Below, one piece after another: positions 1 through 12,733 of a stretch of 64,000 nt of DNA. Position numbers and translations under genes: made by a program. The stretch lies in assembly GCA_027382625.1 (NCBI GenBank), contig JAJKFJ010022763.1, forward strand, positions 62,001 to 126,000. Direction: 5' to 3'. Origin of the DNA: Tetmemena sp. SeJ-2015 (Eukaryota > Ciliophora > Spirotrichea > Sporadotrichida > Oxytrichidae). The notes below the pieces were generated by a model that worked only from the letters and a program-made list of their open reading frames with translations, was not told the DNA's origin and did no database searches. Position 1 is the stretch's first letter. The number at the start of each line of letters is the position of its first letter.

Positions 1-3000
1 AGAGAAATTAAAAAATAAAAGTTTTTAAAGAGCTAAACTCGTGACAAAAGAAGATCTGTGGTGATTCCTATCACTTGAGGTTGGAGGCAGCCTTTTCAAT
101 TCTTCTTTAAGTAATTCTTCATGTTATGGATCGAATTCTTATGACATCTCTCCCTCATAATTATCTTATATAAAGTTCTAAAACGATCTTTATTTATTAT
201 CAGATGAGGATTAACTATCGTGAAAGGTCTCTTCGTTATTTTTCTCAGTTATTCCTTTTGTTCCATACTTAAAATAAACACTTCTAATTTAAAAACTTTT
301 CAAGGAGACTCTGCAGCTTCTTCTCTCTTTCTACTTGAGCTCTGTGCGTGAGAATCTTATGTCTATAACTACGCAGCTGCTACTAGACTCCTTTTATTTT
401 ATCTTGACTAGCAGCTTTAGCCAATTTGATTTCTCCTATAACATTGATCTTAAAATAAGAAGTGTATCTAAACATTATCGCTGAGTTGCTTTGTCATTAG
501 CTCTTGATGTCTTAATCTTTTTCTTCCCTGCTATGATCCTCCATGAAGTATCTTTAGTTTATCATTTTGCTCTCCTTTATTAAAATAAGACAAAGTTTTC
601 ATTTAGATTTGCCTCTCTCCTTGAGAGATATGAGTGAGAATTTTAGAAGCTACTTGCCGCTTAAACTAGCTCTCCTGACCTACAGTTGAATACTGCTGAA
701 AAGCGTATGATGGTTTTTAGTCGAAAGCATTTTCAAAGTAATCTATCGCCTTTTCAAACTTAGCTACAAATAAACAAAGCAATTTATTAGAGCTTTAGAG
801 AATTTATCTTGAAACTTTTTTAGCTCAACTTCAAATTACCTCTCTAACTGCTTTTGCATTAAGTACTTTTTTTGTTGATAAGGTGACATCGAAACCATCT
901 TAGTAGGTGATAGAGGAGATTCAAATTTTAAAAATCAAGGAAGCAATTTATAATGAAAAGAGATGGAGAATTTAAATTTGCAAACCTTGATCTATTGGTG
1001 CTTGTAACTCCACCTTCAACTTTTCCAAATTAAGAAGGCGAGCTTTTGTGCTTTTAAAATGGACTTAGGATGCCACTTATCTAGTTTTTGGGAGTTTCCT
1101 CCTGGTTAATTATAGGAATTCTGACTTCACTAGGTTTAGATTATGGCTCTCGATGTGTCTTACTCTAGAATTTCTATGTTGACTAATCTTCATCAAGAAC
1201 AAAAGATGCAAAAATAAATGTTCTTTTCAATCTAAATTTTAAAGATGGCACTATCTTTTTCTTATTATCTTGGTTGGCAGGTGCCTTTGTTAAATTTTTC
1301 AGCATACTGAAAGGAGAGGAATTATTTTTAGGACCAAGATGCGGAGTCTAGTCAAAGTTTGTTTCATACTTGAATTGAGAGGAAGGGGAAAAGTTTTGGT
1401 CAGTCCTGAACTTCCTATAAAATGACTTTAAGGGACTAGACTCTTAATCAAGGTTTGCTAATATTCTGTCCTCATCTGGATTATAGAAATGCGGAATGGT
1501 TTGATGCATCAATGAGATGTGGTTGTACAAAGGTTTCAATAGAGAAGAATAACAAAAATACTTCTTAAAACGATTGAAATTGAAATAGAATTATTCCTTC
1601 TGAGTCTATCAAAAAGTGAAAGTCTTTTATTGGGAAGTAGTTGTGGGACTAGGTGCAGACATTAATATAGAATTTTTATGTGACTTTGAAGGAGATATGT
1701 TAAAGCTTGAGGCTGTCATATTCAGCAACTCTAGTGTCTTAGATGAGTTGAGTCCAGCCGCAACTCCTTACCCAGTCAAGTTTTGAATGTCCAACTCGTT
1801 TTGATCAGGTTTCACATTTAACCTTTACATGAAACTGTCCTTTAATGCTTGAAAATTCATTTGGGGGGAAAGAATGCACATCGCGTAAGTGTGAGATTGC
1901 GGCTCCAATTTTTCAAAGTAGTTGAAGACCGTTACATCATTTCATTTCTCTTGCACATTGAATAAGAAATATTCATGATAATTTGAACGATGGTTTCTAT
2001 CCTCTTTGATAACATTTTTAGTGACAAGCTGAGATAACACTCTTGCACTCTTTGTGCTTATCGAAGGTAGATTAAATACAACTTACTTTCCCTTCATCAG
2101 CAATTTGAACTACTTCCATTCTGTCGTTTTTATTTATAGTATTTTTGTAGACTTTGGTGTCGTAGTCATTTATTAAACTTGGAGAATAAGATGAAAGAAC
2201 AAAAAGATTTTCGTTAATGCCTAGAGGATTTTTGACTATAAGCTATCTTTATGATTTGGAATTCCTGTTTCTGAGTCTTTCCTCCATCTCTTGCAGTATT
2301 TTCCCCTTTGTTCTTCTTTCTCCTCTAAAATAGTGCCACTAATCATTGCTCTCTCGCGGCTTCTAGGATCATTCATCATATCCTCCGTTTCCTTAAAAAT
2401 AAACATTAAGAATCTCAAATTTTCCAATCCATAGATATTGCTTACATTTTACTCTTTGATTTTGGTGTTCTCCTCCTTAGTTTCAATTGCCTAGCCTTTT
2501 ATGGAATTTCTCTAGGTTTGCTTCTTCTCTTTAACTCTTATAATTTTTTCTTCCAGTTTGGGGTTTAGTTCTCAGAAGATAAAAACGAATTAACATTTAT
2601 TTGAATCAATGACTCAGCGTTTTTTATTTCCTTAGCATGCCTTTTATATGTGGTTATAGTTGCTTCTTGATTCTTGGCCCTCATTTTATCTTGGAAAGTC
2701 TTTCTGCCTGGTATTTTCATCTTGATAAAGCGATTGTCATTTATGAGTTTGTTATACTCCTTGTCCTTCTGTTCTATCTTTTAATTTATAAAGACAACAG
2801 AGAAAAAATATAGTCTCAAAGTTCTCCATTTTTTCTAAAGCTAATTTGGGTATGTCAACTTTGTGCAACTTATGAAGCGTTTGGGTGAAAACTTAGACTT
2901 CCCTAACCTAAGGGGGCACTTGCAAACGTCTATTTGGATCGGTTGTGAGAGTCACATCGTTGTACCTACTGGTTATTATCTCTCTTGGTGTGAAAAAGAT

Positions 3001-3006
3001 CTTCAT
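1..3006 (-). CDS. Hypothetical Ser/Pro/Gln-rich protein, C-terminus beyond window
   Basis: I do not recognise this gene. Reading the minus strand with TAA/TAG as Gln gives an ORF from an ATG at 3006-3004 (MKIFFTPREIITSRYND...) that runs off the left edge. The first ~150 residues are charged and helical (IEQKDKEYNKLINDNRF). The middle is disordered and rich in Ser-Pro, and a later stretch (AKFEKAIDYFENAFDQKPSY) resembles a TPR helix pair. The frame is interrupted by inserts flanked by direct repeats TATA, TCTCC and AGCT (separate entries); removing each rejoins the frame. In-frame TGAs near 1943 and 1610 have no clear explanation and may mark further IESs. Function unknown. Confidence 0.6.
766..794. 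other. IES, pointer AGCT, 29 bp
   Basis: AGCT occurs at 762-765 and 791-794. Deleting one copy plus the insert joins FSKA to KFEKAIDYF in frame on the minus strand. Confidence 0.65.
920..969. other. IES, pointer TCTCC, 50 bp
   Basis: GGAGA (minus TCTCC) at 915-919 and 965-969 bounds an AT-rich insert. Deletion joins ...NLNSP to LSPTKMVSM in frame, although 50 is not a multiple of three. Confidence 0.7.
2791..2812. other. IES, pointer TATA, 22 bp
   Basis: TATA at 2787-2790 and 2809-2812. Deletion joins MENFETI to NQKIEQKDKEY and corrects a frame that is otherwise off by one. Confidence 0.7.
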
Positions 3007-3231
3007 ATTTTACCCACAAAAACAAGTATATATAATTCACAAGTATTTTTCTAACAATTCAAATCTTCCTTTTTTTTCATAAAAAGGCTTTTAATCTTTC
3101 ATAATAAGATAATCATATCGATTAATTTCAATAAATAACGCAAAACCTCCTACTTCAAATTCTGGAAAATCAATAAAGAAATCTCTTAAAACTCTTATTT
3201 TAATTTGATAATTAACAGCAAAAGGATGGGT

Positions 3232-6200
3232 TCAATTGATTTGATTCCTCTTAAATGATCGTACATCTACTTTTGCTGATTAAATTCCTCTTAGATTTAA
3301 GCTTTTTATCTTTGTCTATTCTTTATTTGTGACGGTGGCTTTAGAAATTGGTGATGCAAATCCAAGGGCACTGGAAGTATTCCACATATCAATCTTACTA
3401 TCATTACTTATCTCTCTGGTGGGTGTTATGTCCTCAACTTTTGGCTTGCATTTTCCTTCATTAATGGGATTGAAGCAGTCTGTTGAATTTCGTGAGGCTA
3501 ACTACTCTGAACTCCCATCTAACCTCGAGATGCTTTACTAAATAAATTGCTATTCTTCTTCAGTCTGTAGTTCTTACCAGTAATATCATTTTATAAAAAG
3601 TAGATTTAATCAAACTAAAAAGCGTAAATTTGGCTAGAAGGCCTAAACTACAGCAGATTAAAGCCTTTTCTTGTACTTAGATTAGGGTCTTGAAGTTTTC
3701 TATGAGTTATTATTTTAAAGAGTCTTTGTTTTTGCTCTATCCTTGTCTTGCGTATCTATATTTTACTGGTCAAAAAGTAGGGAACTCTCCAAGAAAGGAG
3801 CCTCTTAAATAACTTCTCTCTATCGATATCCCTTTCTTAAACTCCATTTCTTCCTAGTTGATTCTTAGCCTACCTTTCCTGTGAATTTTCTTGTCTCTAG
3901 CCTAGCTATAGCTGTCGTCCATGATTTAAACATAAGGAAGTTCGTCCTCCTCTATCAGCATATTTGAAAGGTCCTAGTTTATCACTTCCCCCGCTTGACT
4001 ATTGATTAGCTTAAGCTAATTTAGAGTCTTTTCTGTGCATACTGGCAGTGAGTATGGCACTTTGAGACTAGTAGAGAGGGGACTTCAATCTCGAATTAAG
4101 ATTATTTTTGTAAGAAACCTTAGCTTTGAGGGGAAGTTTAGAACATAGGCGCGTATAAATCCTGGTAAGTTAAATTTTCCTGGTCCTTTGCATGAAGCCG
4201 GCTTGGATTTGAAGATATATTCCCAACGCAAATACTCTTCTGCTGCTTGTTTATGTTTGCTTAAGGTCTCCGCATTTTTGGATTTGAATGCTTGGGAGAG
4301 ACTATTGTTGCCAACTAAGAGTGCCTTAGTGGCCATAACTCTCTTGGTCAAAGATCTACTGGAGGAATTTAAGAACTCTGTGGTGCTCTACTGCATCATG
4401 AAACTTGAATTCATGTTAGTTCTCAAATCGGGTTGTTCTCATCGAAATCATCAAATCCTTAGTTGTCTCCAGTCAGCTAACCAAAGATTATTACAAATAC
4501 AAACTTTAAAGAAATAAAATTCGAAAAACCACTTTAGCATGAATTTTAAAATTCAGTTACCTTTAATGAAAAATTGATAGAGAATAATTAAACTTAAATT
4601 AAGTAATCTAGAGCGAGGACTATAATTATCAACTATTTAATTTTTATAAAATTCTTTTGACCTTCTTTTAATTTAAATTTATTTATAATGCTTGCTTGTA
4701 ATCTACTTGGCCTTGATTTCTTCTTCTATTTGCATTATTAGCTGAGAATGGTCTGAAATTTCTTAGTCTCTTTGATCCATGATGTTTAAGTTACCCTCAT
4801 GATCATTAATTTTTCTAGATTCCTTACTATCCATCATATTACTAAAGTATCTTGGAATAATAATTGTCTTGTGCTATTGTGGTCTATTTAGAAGAAGATA
4901 TTCTCTTCAACTTTTAATCAGTTTGCTCCTTCAGCTGGCTTAGAAATTGGAAAAGGCACTAGTGCTGAACTTAAGGTTATGGAATTGGGTTAATTATAGT
5001 TGATGAAAACAAACTCTTCTGTGAAGCAATCTTCTCTCTTTAGTGCAAGCTTTAGAGCGGAGGAGGAGCATCGTAACTTTACTTTTGCAGCTGGTTTCTT
5101 AAGTATTTTATTGAATTTCCTTGGGATACTGAGTCTTGAGATGTCTTCCAAATGCTGTTCTCAATCACTAGGGGATTTCTATTCAGCAGAATGTTTTTTG
5201 TCTTATCATACTTCACATCCGGCTGGAAAATTTACTGTCGATCAGAAGGTCTTGCGTTCAAAAGCTAATATCAAAAATAGATCTAAGAAGTGTAAGCTTC
5301 TTGAAAGGGTCGTGATTTGATATGGTTTAGGCTCCATATATTTTGATTACCTACTGTTCTCTAACATTATTTATGGGATTGTGGATGTCGGAGGACTTGA
5401 ACGATGAGAGAGTGTTTTTAGATTATGTATTGAAGTGATGGCTTTGATTCTCAAAAATGTCACCGGTACTGTTTGAGATGCCCATCGACTGTAATCCTTT
5501 TTGCATATTCATTCTATTTTTAGATATTCTTGAAGCTTGTGGAACATGAGATCCACTCTTTGTATGTGAAAAAGCAGGTTTCATTAAAGAGCGAGCCTGC
5601 TTATGGTGTTATGATTTGACTGTTGACATTTGACTTATTCCTTCTTAATCCTAGTTTTTTATTTGATCATTTTCAAACTTCCCTTGGATTTTCCTCGATT
5701 ACAACAATTCACCTTTTTTAGTTTTGCCACTTTGAGGGCTTTTCTTTTTTTATTCACTCTTTAGTTGCTTTCAGATAAAATTTATGTACTATAAATTGTT
5801 GCTGAAGAGCCTTTTAGTTTTGAATCTATATAAATAAACATATTTAATTTTAGAATCTCGGCTAAAATTTTATCATCTATCGATTGAATAAGACTATCTT
5901 TGTGAAGTTATACTTCATCCTAACTTTATTGAACGTCTTATAATAATCTTCTCTCCTCCTCATTATCTTAAAACTAAATAGAGTTTTTATTTTGATCATT
6001 GGTCTTTGCTTCCTTTTGAAGTTAGTTGTTTGATTTGGTGGGTGATTGGAAATTGATCTGTGACTTCTTGAAGATGATTCCATCATACTATCTGATTCTC
6101 TTCTTGCTTAGGATAGGATGAGAATCCACTCTCCTATTTATTTTATCCTCCGCTCCCTGATTACTATTCACTTGCGCAGTCCATGGTCTTTTAGCAGGTC

Positions 6201-6249
6201 TTGTGGATTGAGATTATTCATCAAATACTCCTCCTTTTAGATCGCTCAT
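3232..6249 (-). CDS. Hypothetical Gln/Ser-rich basic protein
   Basis: I do not recognise this gene. The ATG at 6249 opens a long ciliate-code frame (MSDLKGGVFDEQSQSTRPAK...) with many TAA/TAG Gln codons; the last frame ends ...KRNQIN at TGA 3234-3232. The N-terminus is basic and polar, then acidic/Gln-rich (DNEEERRLLQDVQQ). A better-ordered segment near 4085-4351 reads KHKQAAEEYLRWEYIFKSKP followed by GKFNLPGFIRAYVLNFPSK. The C-terminal ~100 residues are Thr/Ser-rich. Several frame changes inside the span imply IESs or introns that I did not all resolve, so internal structure is uncertain. It lies head-on behind the previous gene with ~225 bp between them. Confidence 0.6.
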
Positions 6250-6779
6250 TTATTACAATAAAATTTTAACTTTCTTCCAATTATTTTTAAAACCACATTA
6301 TCTTATTGAGTAATTCAAAATATGTCAGCTTTTTATTTTTTAAGATTTTAATCGGTTCAAATCTGTAGAATTAACTAACAGCATACTTTAAATTCTTTGG
6401 TTAATAATTTTATTAAGGAGTATAATAAAAAAATAGTTTTATTTATGAACATATTTAATGTATAATGCTAATTTAATTTTGTTAATATTTTTTTTTCAAA
6501 TTTGTGTTATAGTTTGGAAGGAGAAGACTCCTCACTTTATTATTTTCAATTTCTAATTCTTCACTTTCTCTTTCTAAAAATTCTCAGTCACAAGTTTGAC
6601 ATCTTATGGATTTAAAAGTAAGAGAATTATCTTAATTAAAGAATAATCTATGAATTAAAAACCGATTTAATGTTGAACCATTAACATTTAAGGAGCGATT
6701 CATATTGCTAAAATAATTCTTTTAAATAAAACTATTTAAGCATTTTAATGTGGGAATATTTAAAGGCAGGGGCGAAAGC
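6250..6779. other. AT-rich intergenic region upstream of U1 snRNA
   Basis: About 530 bp of AT-rich sequence between the start of the minus-strand gene and the U1 RNA gene. It must hold the U1 promoter (snRNA genes normally use a proximal sequence element ~50-60 bp upstream), but I cannot point to a specific element. No coding frame of note. Confidence 0.5.
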
Positions 6780-6781
6780 TA

Positions 6782-6947
6782 TTTCACTTACCTGGCTGGA
6801 ACAGATCGTTGATCAAGTAGAGCGATCGTTTATGGTGGAGCAGGTCATTTGCACGTCCGACGTCTGTAATACTGTATTGTTTCCCGACATGGGAAAACCA
6901 AACAGCGAAATTTCTGGTCGTAGGGATGTTTCACAACACTCCCTGCC
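6782..6947 (+). ncRNA. U1: U1 spliceosomal snRNA
   Basis: A GC-richer island carries all U1 landmarks in order. The 5' end has ACTTACCTGG, complementary to the 5' splice site and matching the GTAAGT donors seen in neighbouring genes. Stem-loop I has loop GATCAAGTAG (canonical U1-70K loop GAUCACGAAG) closed by GATCGTT/AGCGATC. Stem-loop II carries ATTTGCACGTCC (canonical U1A loop AUUGCACUCC). Stem-loop III is TTTCCC-GACA-TGGGAAA. The Sm site is AAATTTCTGG near 6907-6916, followed by a terminal stem-loop TAGGGATGTT..AACACTCCCTG. The 5' end is uncertain by a few bases. An open frame across this locus is fortuitous. Confidence 0.88.
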
Positions 6948-7228
6948 TTCAAATAAAAATGAAAATGTTTGATTAGAAACCTAATATACTCATTAACTAA
7001 CTTATCAACTTACCCTTAAGAATTATCTTGTATAATGTTTTAGAACATGATTGTGTAATTACTTTAAGATGCATTCGTTTATTGGAGGAATCATGCAGTT
7101 GAAATGAAGAAGAGAAGGATTAGAGATTAGAATATTGTTCTTTGTTCTTTGAAGAAAAGAGAGATACATCAAATTTAGAATGAAGTAAATAAGTTAATGT
7201 TTATTCAGGCATACTTAAGTTAACGCAT

Positions 7229-8786
7229 TCACTACTTTTTGCCTTGGACCTTATGAAGATGATCGAGCAACTTTTTATTCTACTTTTCAATTACGAGACC
7301 TGGACTCCTACCCATCATGTTACTGTTATTTGAGTCATCAATAAAAAAACCTAAAAATAGAGAAGCATATTTGAGTCTCTATCCTTCAACAATCTGAGGA
7401 CCAGTATTCTAGAGTTTCCCATACGATTTTTATCTGTTCATGCCCCCAAACGCTTTTGATTCTTTGCACTTGATATTACCATCAACTTGATTAACCCTTT
7501 AATGATTAGATGAGTCCCTTTATAGATTAAAGTTGGGATTCTACTGTTCCCTAGTATGAGCTAATAGTAGAGGTGTGTCTCTTTCATTATTTGAGTAGCC
7601 TGCAAGTTGCTATTCATTATGATCCACACCATTAATTAAATGTATCTTTCTCATTTTAGAGTCTGATCTTTACTTTGATGCAGTATGATTGATGGAGCTA
7701 TTTTGAAGCGACTGAGGTACAGATAGACTACTCTAGTCAATAATTTATGGATTAGGCTTCTGAATAGCGTTTTTAATGTCCTAGATTTCTTATTTGTCTG
7801 GAGCCAAGTTTTAGATTCCTTTAATCTGAATTTGGTTTAGAAGACCTTGAAGTAGCATTTTATTTGCGTGACTATTTTGGGTTGAGGAGGGTGGCGAAGC
7901 GAATTCAATAGACTTCTTTTGATGGAGGTTGAGTGAGTTGATGTGATTGCGCTTCTCTCCGTCAGGATTAAGCAGGGAGGTGTTAGATACTTAAGAGATC
8001 AGAGCTGGTCTGTCAACTATAGGGGGATTGTTTAAGAGAAATGCTTTGGGCGAGACTACTTCCTTTAGTAAATCGCCTATGGACTAAATGCTTTGAGTTT
8101 AGAGAAAGAGCTAAGTGTTCAGGTTATTCGAAGTAGAAGAGAATCCCTAGAGCTTCTTATCTTACATCACTTGATTTCTGAAGCCTCCTTCAAATCTCTC
8201 ATCAAATTTATAAGTGATAAGAACATAAGATGCTCATCTTTAGAGAAGCTTAATCTTGCAGTGTCATTTGAAGAGTGGCTTTAGGATGATCCATGTGGTG
8301 ATCCGTTCCAAAACTAGTTCGCATTCTTATCATCCTAGTTTTGTTTCTTGCTTGACGTATATTCTCTAATTTTGTCATTTCTCTTAGCTGCTTGCTTTTA
8401 GTTTGATGGGGTTTAGCTGACAGGCTGATGCTAAAATAGGGAGTCACTGTTCCTATTTAAAATGGGGAACTGCTTCTAATTTTGGTACTTGTAGGGAAGC
8501 GATATCCTATCTTGATGATTTGAATTCTCTAATCCTACTTCTTGTCTCTGCATTAAGTCCTTCAAGTAATCGTTTGTCTGCTTTGAAGTGAAGGAGTCGT
8601 CTCCTCTCATAATTATCTGCTGACTCTCATTAAAAGTTTATAAATTGTAAAACTATAAATTACTTCATTGGGTTCATGGTGGGACTCATCGAAAATCCTT
8701 TGCTCATATAAGAGTCTATTGTTTCCCTCGAATAGCATAAAGTTTTCGCTCGTATTGTGGCTCTATAAGTTCATTTGTGGCGACAT
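7229..8786 (-). CDS. Hypothetical Asn/Gln/Ser-rich protein
   Basis: I do not recognise this gene. One uninterrupted ciliate-code frame of ~260 codons (PALISQVSNTSLLNPDGEKR... to VQGKKQ) ends at TGA 7231-7229. Upstream, a second long frame (QIIMRGDDSFTSKQTNDYLK...) begins behind an IES. The protein is low-complexity and polar throughout, dense in TAA/TAG codons, with short ordered-looking pieces such as MRKIHLINGVDH. The start is uncertain: I chose the ATG at 8786 (MSPQMNLQSHNTSEN) because the frame above it runs into AT-rich DNA without another ATG. A first MDS could lie elsewhere. Confidence 0.58.
8632..8669. other. IES, pointer AATGA, 38 bp
   Basis: TCATT (minus AATGA) at 8627-8631 and 8665-8669. 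Deletion joins HEPNE to SQQIIMRGDD in frame. Confidence 0.65.
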
Positions 8787-9143
8787 TTCCTCATCGCCAT
8801 CGTCTTGCTTATCTTCTTCTTGATTAAATAGAATAATTTTTTGAAATACTAGGAATCAAATAATTAAAAATAGGCTTTTAAAAATCTTATCAAAGTAATT
8901 AAAGGACATTATAAAAAGAATGTTTAATTGATTAACCCTCGATCTTAATAATTTATCTCGTTTTCAGTATTTAACAACTAAAAAAACAGATTATACGATA
9001 CTCTAAATAAGCTCAAAAATTTTCTAACCCATAGAATTACCTCACGAGAAAATATTCAAATTCCTCAAAATTAGAACAAGATTTTGAGAGATCTTAATGT
9101 TAAAGATTTGAAAATGTTATTTTTGAAGAAAACGAATATATTT
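8787..9143. other. AT-rich intergenic region
   Basis: Very AT-rich spacer between two minus-strand genes. I see no coding frame, RNA gene or repeat here. Confidence 0.5.
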
Positions 9144-12100
9144 TCATTAAAATAAATTAAAATGATTACTTTTATCATAATGATTCCTTCTGATAGAGGA
9201 CTGATCATTCATTCCTGTTGGAATTTAGAATTCTCTACCAGTTTCCACTCCTTAGAATGCCTACTTCTAAATCGACCTCACATCATGATTCATATGTTTC
9301 ATATCTGATTATCTGTTCTGATCTTCCATACTAAAATCCACTAGCTTTTCCAGTTCCTTTGGATCAAACTAAGTGGGTCTGTTCGAGAATATATCATCAA
9401 TACTTTTGTGAGAAGCTTCATCGTTGCCATGCTCGCGCAAAGCTCATTGATTTTTCGAACAGTTGGTTATTGAAATTGAACTCATTTCTGTTTTGAAAGA
9501 AATCCCCCTTATGCACCACCAATATTTTAGCTCAATGTCATTGTTACCCATGATGATTTAACTTTGAGAAGCTTCTATCATGGATTCTTTGATTACGTCT
9601 TCTAAGTTCGCTACTACATCCGGCTAGTACCGATTTAGGAAATCCTAAACTGATTCTCCCTGACCAAGCTTACCTCTTAATCCACTGAATAAGTCTGCAG
9701 TTGATTTCATTTTGCCAAGCTTGTTATTTAACTAAGAACTTCCACTTCTTACTAATCCCCTCATTGGAAGCTATTGATGAGATCCTAGTTGCCTTCCCTC
9801 CGATCTTTTAAGTTTCTATGAGGGCTTACTCTAGTTTTGGCTCTCTTCCTCATACCTATCTTACTCTTCTTCAATGTACTGTTCCTGGGCAACTTAGTAA
9901 TTATTTAGCTCGTAAGGATGCCTGTCATATCTGCTTTGGCTTTCCAAGTTCTCTTATTCTTAGCTTTGCATGCGTCTGTGGCTCTCCAGGAAAACTTAGT
10001 CCTGAAGTTATTGCTCAATCATCCGCTGTCTTTCATTTGCGAAGTTAGACTAGTCATAAATTTCATTATCTTGTGCTACAAATCCCTCTTCTTCCTCTTC
10101 ATCCTCAAAATGAGCTTAGTAGTGAGAACTGTAACCTTAGTTAAAGTTTTAAACTGTGTTGCTCTACTTCGAAGTAGTCCTAGCAGTATTTGTCTTAGTC
10201 AGCGCTTTAATTATAGAGCTCATAGTTAGCATTGGTGCCTGCTAAACTTTGTGGCACACCCCCAAATTAGGTTTGAATGATCTCAAGTTGCCTCTTTAGA
10301 GTGGCGATTTCTCTATCCTTTTACTAGAGCTAATCAGGTGAGTGCCTCAATACTTTTATTTTTCAAACCTTTATGAACACCATCATAATAAAGAATGAAA
10401 ATGCAATAATTTATCCCATCATTTTGAGAGTTGGATTCTTCATACTCTAAAGGCTATTCATGTAAGCCTACCTTTGTCCTATCTGCAGATTATAGCTGCT
10501 TGAACTAGTTGCCTCTCTCACTTATCTGATTCTTTCAGTCTATTTATAGTGGCTTAATTTTTTAATCCTGTTGGAGCTATTTTATTATCACCTTTATAAA
10601 TTAGATAAGTAGAAACTTAAATTTTAAGATCCTTGATAAGGTCTTGAGAGTCTTACTAAAGTTAACGACCGTATTTTGATTTTAGCTTATAACTTTAAGC
10701 ATTTTAAGTTTTTAGGAAGATGGATTTGGGATTTTACTACCACCGGTGCCACTCATAGCAAGCAGTCTTTCACTATGGTCCAACCCACTCAACTTTAACT
10801 TCGAAGACTGAGTCTTCTTATTATCTCAAAAAATAAAACAAAAACAAAAAATAGAATTGTAGAATAAGTACAAACTAAGATAGATAATTCTTTAATTCTT
10901 TAATTAACTTTTATGTGATATTCTTTTATCCCTAATTATTAAATTTAAAATTCAAAGAATTATAAATGTTATTATGCTTGTTACCAGAAGTGCTAAATTA
11001 AGAGGAAGAGTTTTCTGAAATATTTTAAGATCTCTAGTGCAGCTGCATAGAAATAGTTTACAAACTCTTTCCTTAAAAATTATGCGTATTCTGGTTATTG
11101 TGTATGGTGCTTCCTTACAAATTCTGGTTGGATTGAATATCCAATAAGTTTCCAAAGCTTGGCTAATTGGCATTCAAATACTTACTAAGGTTTTAGGTGT
11201 TGAAGCCTTGAAAGCCACTCGACCCGTTATTCGTTCTTCTCTTCTCAGCTGAAAGAGGCAAAGGGAGTCTAGCACTCTCTGCGAAACCATGAGTGTCAGA
11301 ATTCTAAGGATTCAAAGTGCGATTAGCCTGTTAAGAAAGACTAGCCGTATTTTAAAACTGAGTATGCGTTCTTCCACTTTAAGCCCTCATTTATAAGCTT
11401 GCTTGTTTATACTGCTGCTATTGAACTGCTCCTGATCTCTTTACAGTTAGGATTATGATACTCAGATTGCTTTTTGCAAGTTAAGCTATCGAACCTTGCC
11501 TCGCAAGTTTTTAGAGTGAAGATGCTATGTTCTAGTCTAGTCTATGTTAACTGTTAGTTTACTGGTGAACTAACAAAGCAGCAGCAGTTGGAGATCTCAT
11601 CAGGGTGCTTATTTAACTTCTTAAATGAAAATTAACACTCTTAAGCTCATTATGATTAACTGTTTTCATTGAGATTTATTGGAGAGCCAGAATCCACTTA
11701 GCCTTCATTCCTTTCTTGCTAGGAATTAGATTCAGCTTGATAGTTGTTGCTCTTCATTCTCTAGAAAGAATGACCTCCAGTGGATGAAATAATTGGTGGT
11801 GAAGTAATGCCCTTAATTCCGGCGTTGAATTTTTGTCTCTTAGTATTCTGGTACTGGAATTTAGCTTGATCTTTTAGGGATTTCGGCAGCTTGGCATTAG
11901 TGACGTTTTGAATTTTCTTAGGCTGGCTAATTGATAAACTGGTCATTGAAGGATTTACTTTCAGTCCGTTGTGTGAAATGGAATCTGCTCCTTTGGGAGC
12001 ATTTAGAGCCTTCACCTATGACTGCTGTTTGCTTAATAGCAAACCTGAATCAATTTAAAAAGACTATTCTCTAAGACTTTAAACTGAATTGCCATTGCTT

Positions 12101-12733
12101 TTAGGATTTCTGTAGTTGATTTGAACTGTAGCAGCTGCAAGTCTATTCCCCTGCTCTGTTGACCCCGATGAGAATCCAAGTTTACGGCTCTCCTCAGCAA
12201 ATTTTTCACTCTAGCTCAAAAAAGCTTTTCCTTATCTCATGAGGGCAGTCCCTCCTAATTTTTATTGGTCTTCAGGCAAAAATTAATTCAATCCTCTCTA
12301 TGTTTGAGATTAGTGAAACCCTTGTCTTTTGTGATTAGAGTCTTGCAGCTTTAGCTTTTCAGAATTTTATGTAGACTGAGGCGTTTGATTTAAGTAGCTT
12401 TCAGTGCCTTTGTTTAAAGATATTTAATCATAAAAAGTTGTCTCTGGTTGTCATTTGATGAGTGGCAACACTTCTTAAGATTCTATCTTGATTGGGTGTA
12501 TCTTAGTTAGAAGCAGAATTGTGGAAATTATCAGTGCGAGAGTCAGCTTTCATCTGAGAGTTTAAATTCAGCCTGTGAGCAGAATTGGTGATAGTATTAA
12601 AATCAAGTCCTACCTGCAGATGAGAGCTAAGCTTATTAGAGGGCGTATAGATGTGGACTGAAGCCTTTGGAGAGTCCTAATTCTCGCATGCCTCTCTCTA
12701 CTCGTAGTCTATCATTTTGAACTCATCTGCCAT
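9144..12733 (-). CDS. Hypothetical large Gln-rich, partly coiled-coil protein
   Basis: I do not recognise this gene. The ATG at 12733 opens MADEFKMIDYEQREACENQ and the last frame ends ...KSNHFNLFQ at TGA 9146-9144. Long frames alternate between phases because of IESs or introns; one (GTTAAT pointer) is resolved. The N-terminal half is disordered. The C-terminal third is acidic and Gln-rich (ANERQRMIEQQLQDQVFLES), then basic (KLKRSEGRQLGSHQQLPMRG), and ends in a more ordered region (SIDDIFSNRPTQFDPKELEK). TAA/TAG make up much of the Gln content. Roughly 1,000-1,100 residues if all segments belong to one gene. No enzyme motif seen. Confidence 0.62.
11637..11660. other. IES, pointer GTTAAT, 24 bp
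   Basis: ATTAAC (minus GTTAAT) at 11631-11636 and 11655-11660. The insert contains an in-frame TGA; deletion joins NLNENSQ to FSFKKLNKHPDE. Confidence 0.65.

Noticed and set aside
6748..6972. A 74-codon open frame on the plus strand
   Set aside because: It overlaps the U1 snRNA exactly, and the conserved RNA elements explain the sequence.
1..12700. Calling the first 12.7 kb non-coding or transposon debris
   Set aside because: With TAA/TAG as Gln, long frames appear on the minus strand and are joined across IESs with matching direct repeats.
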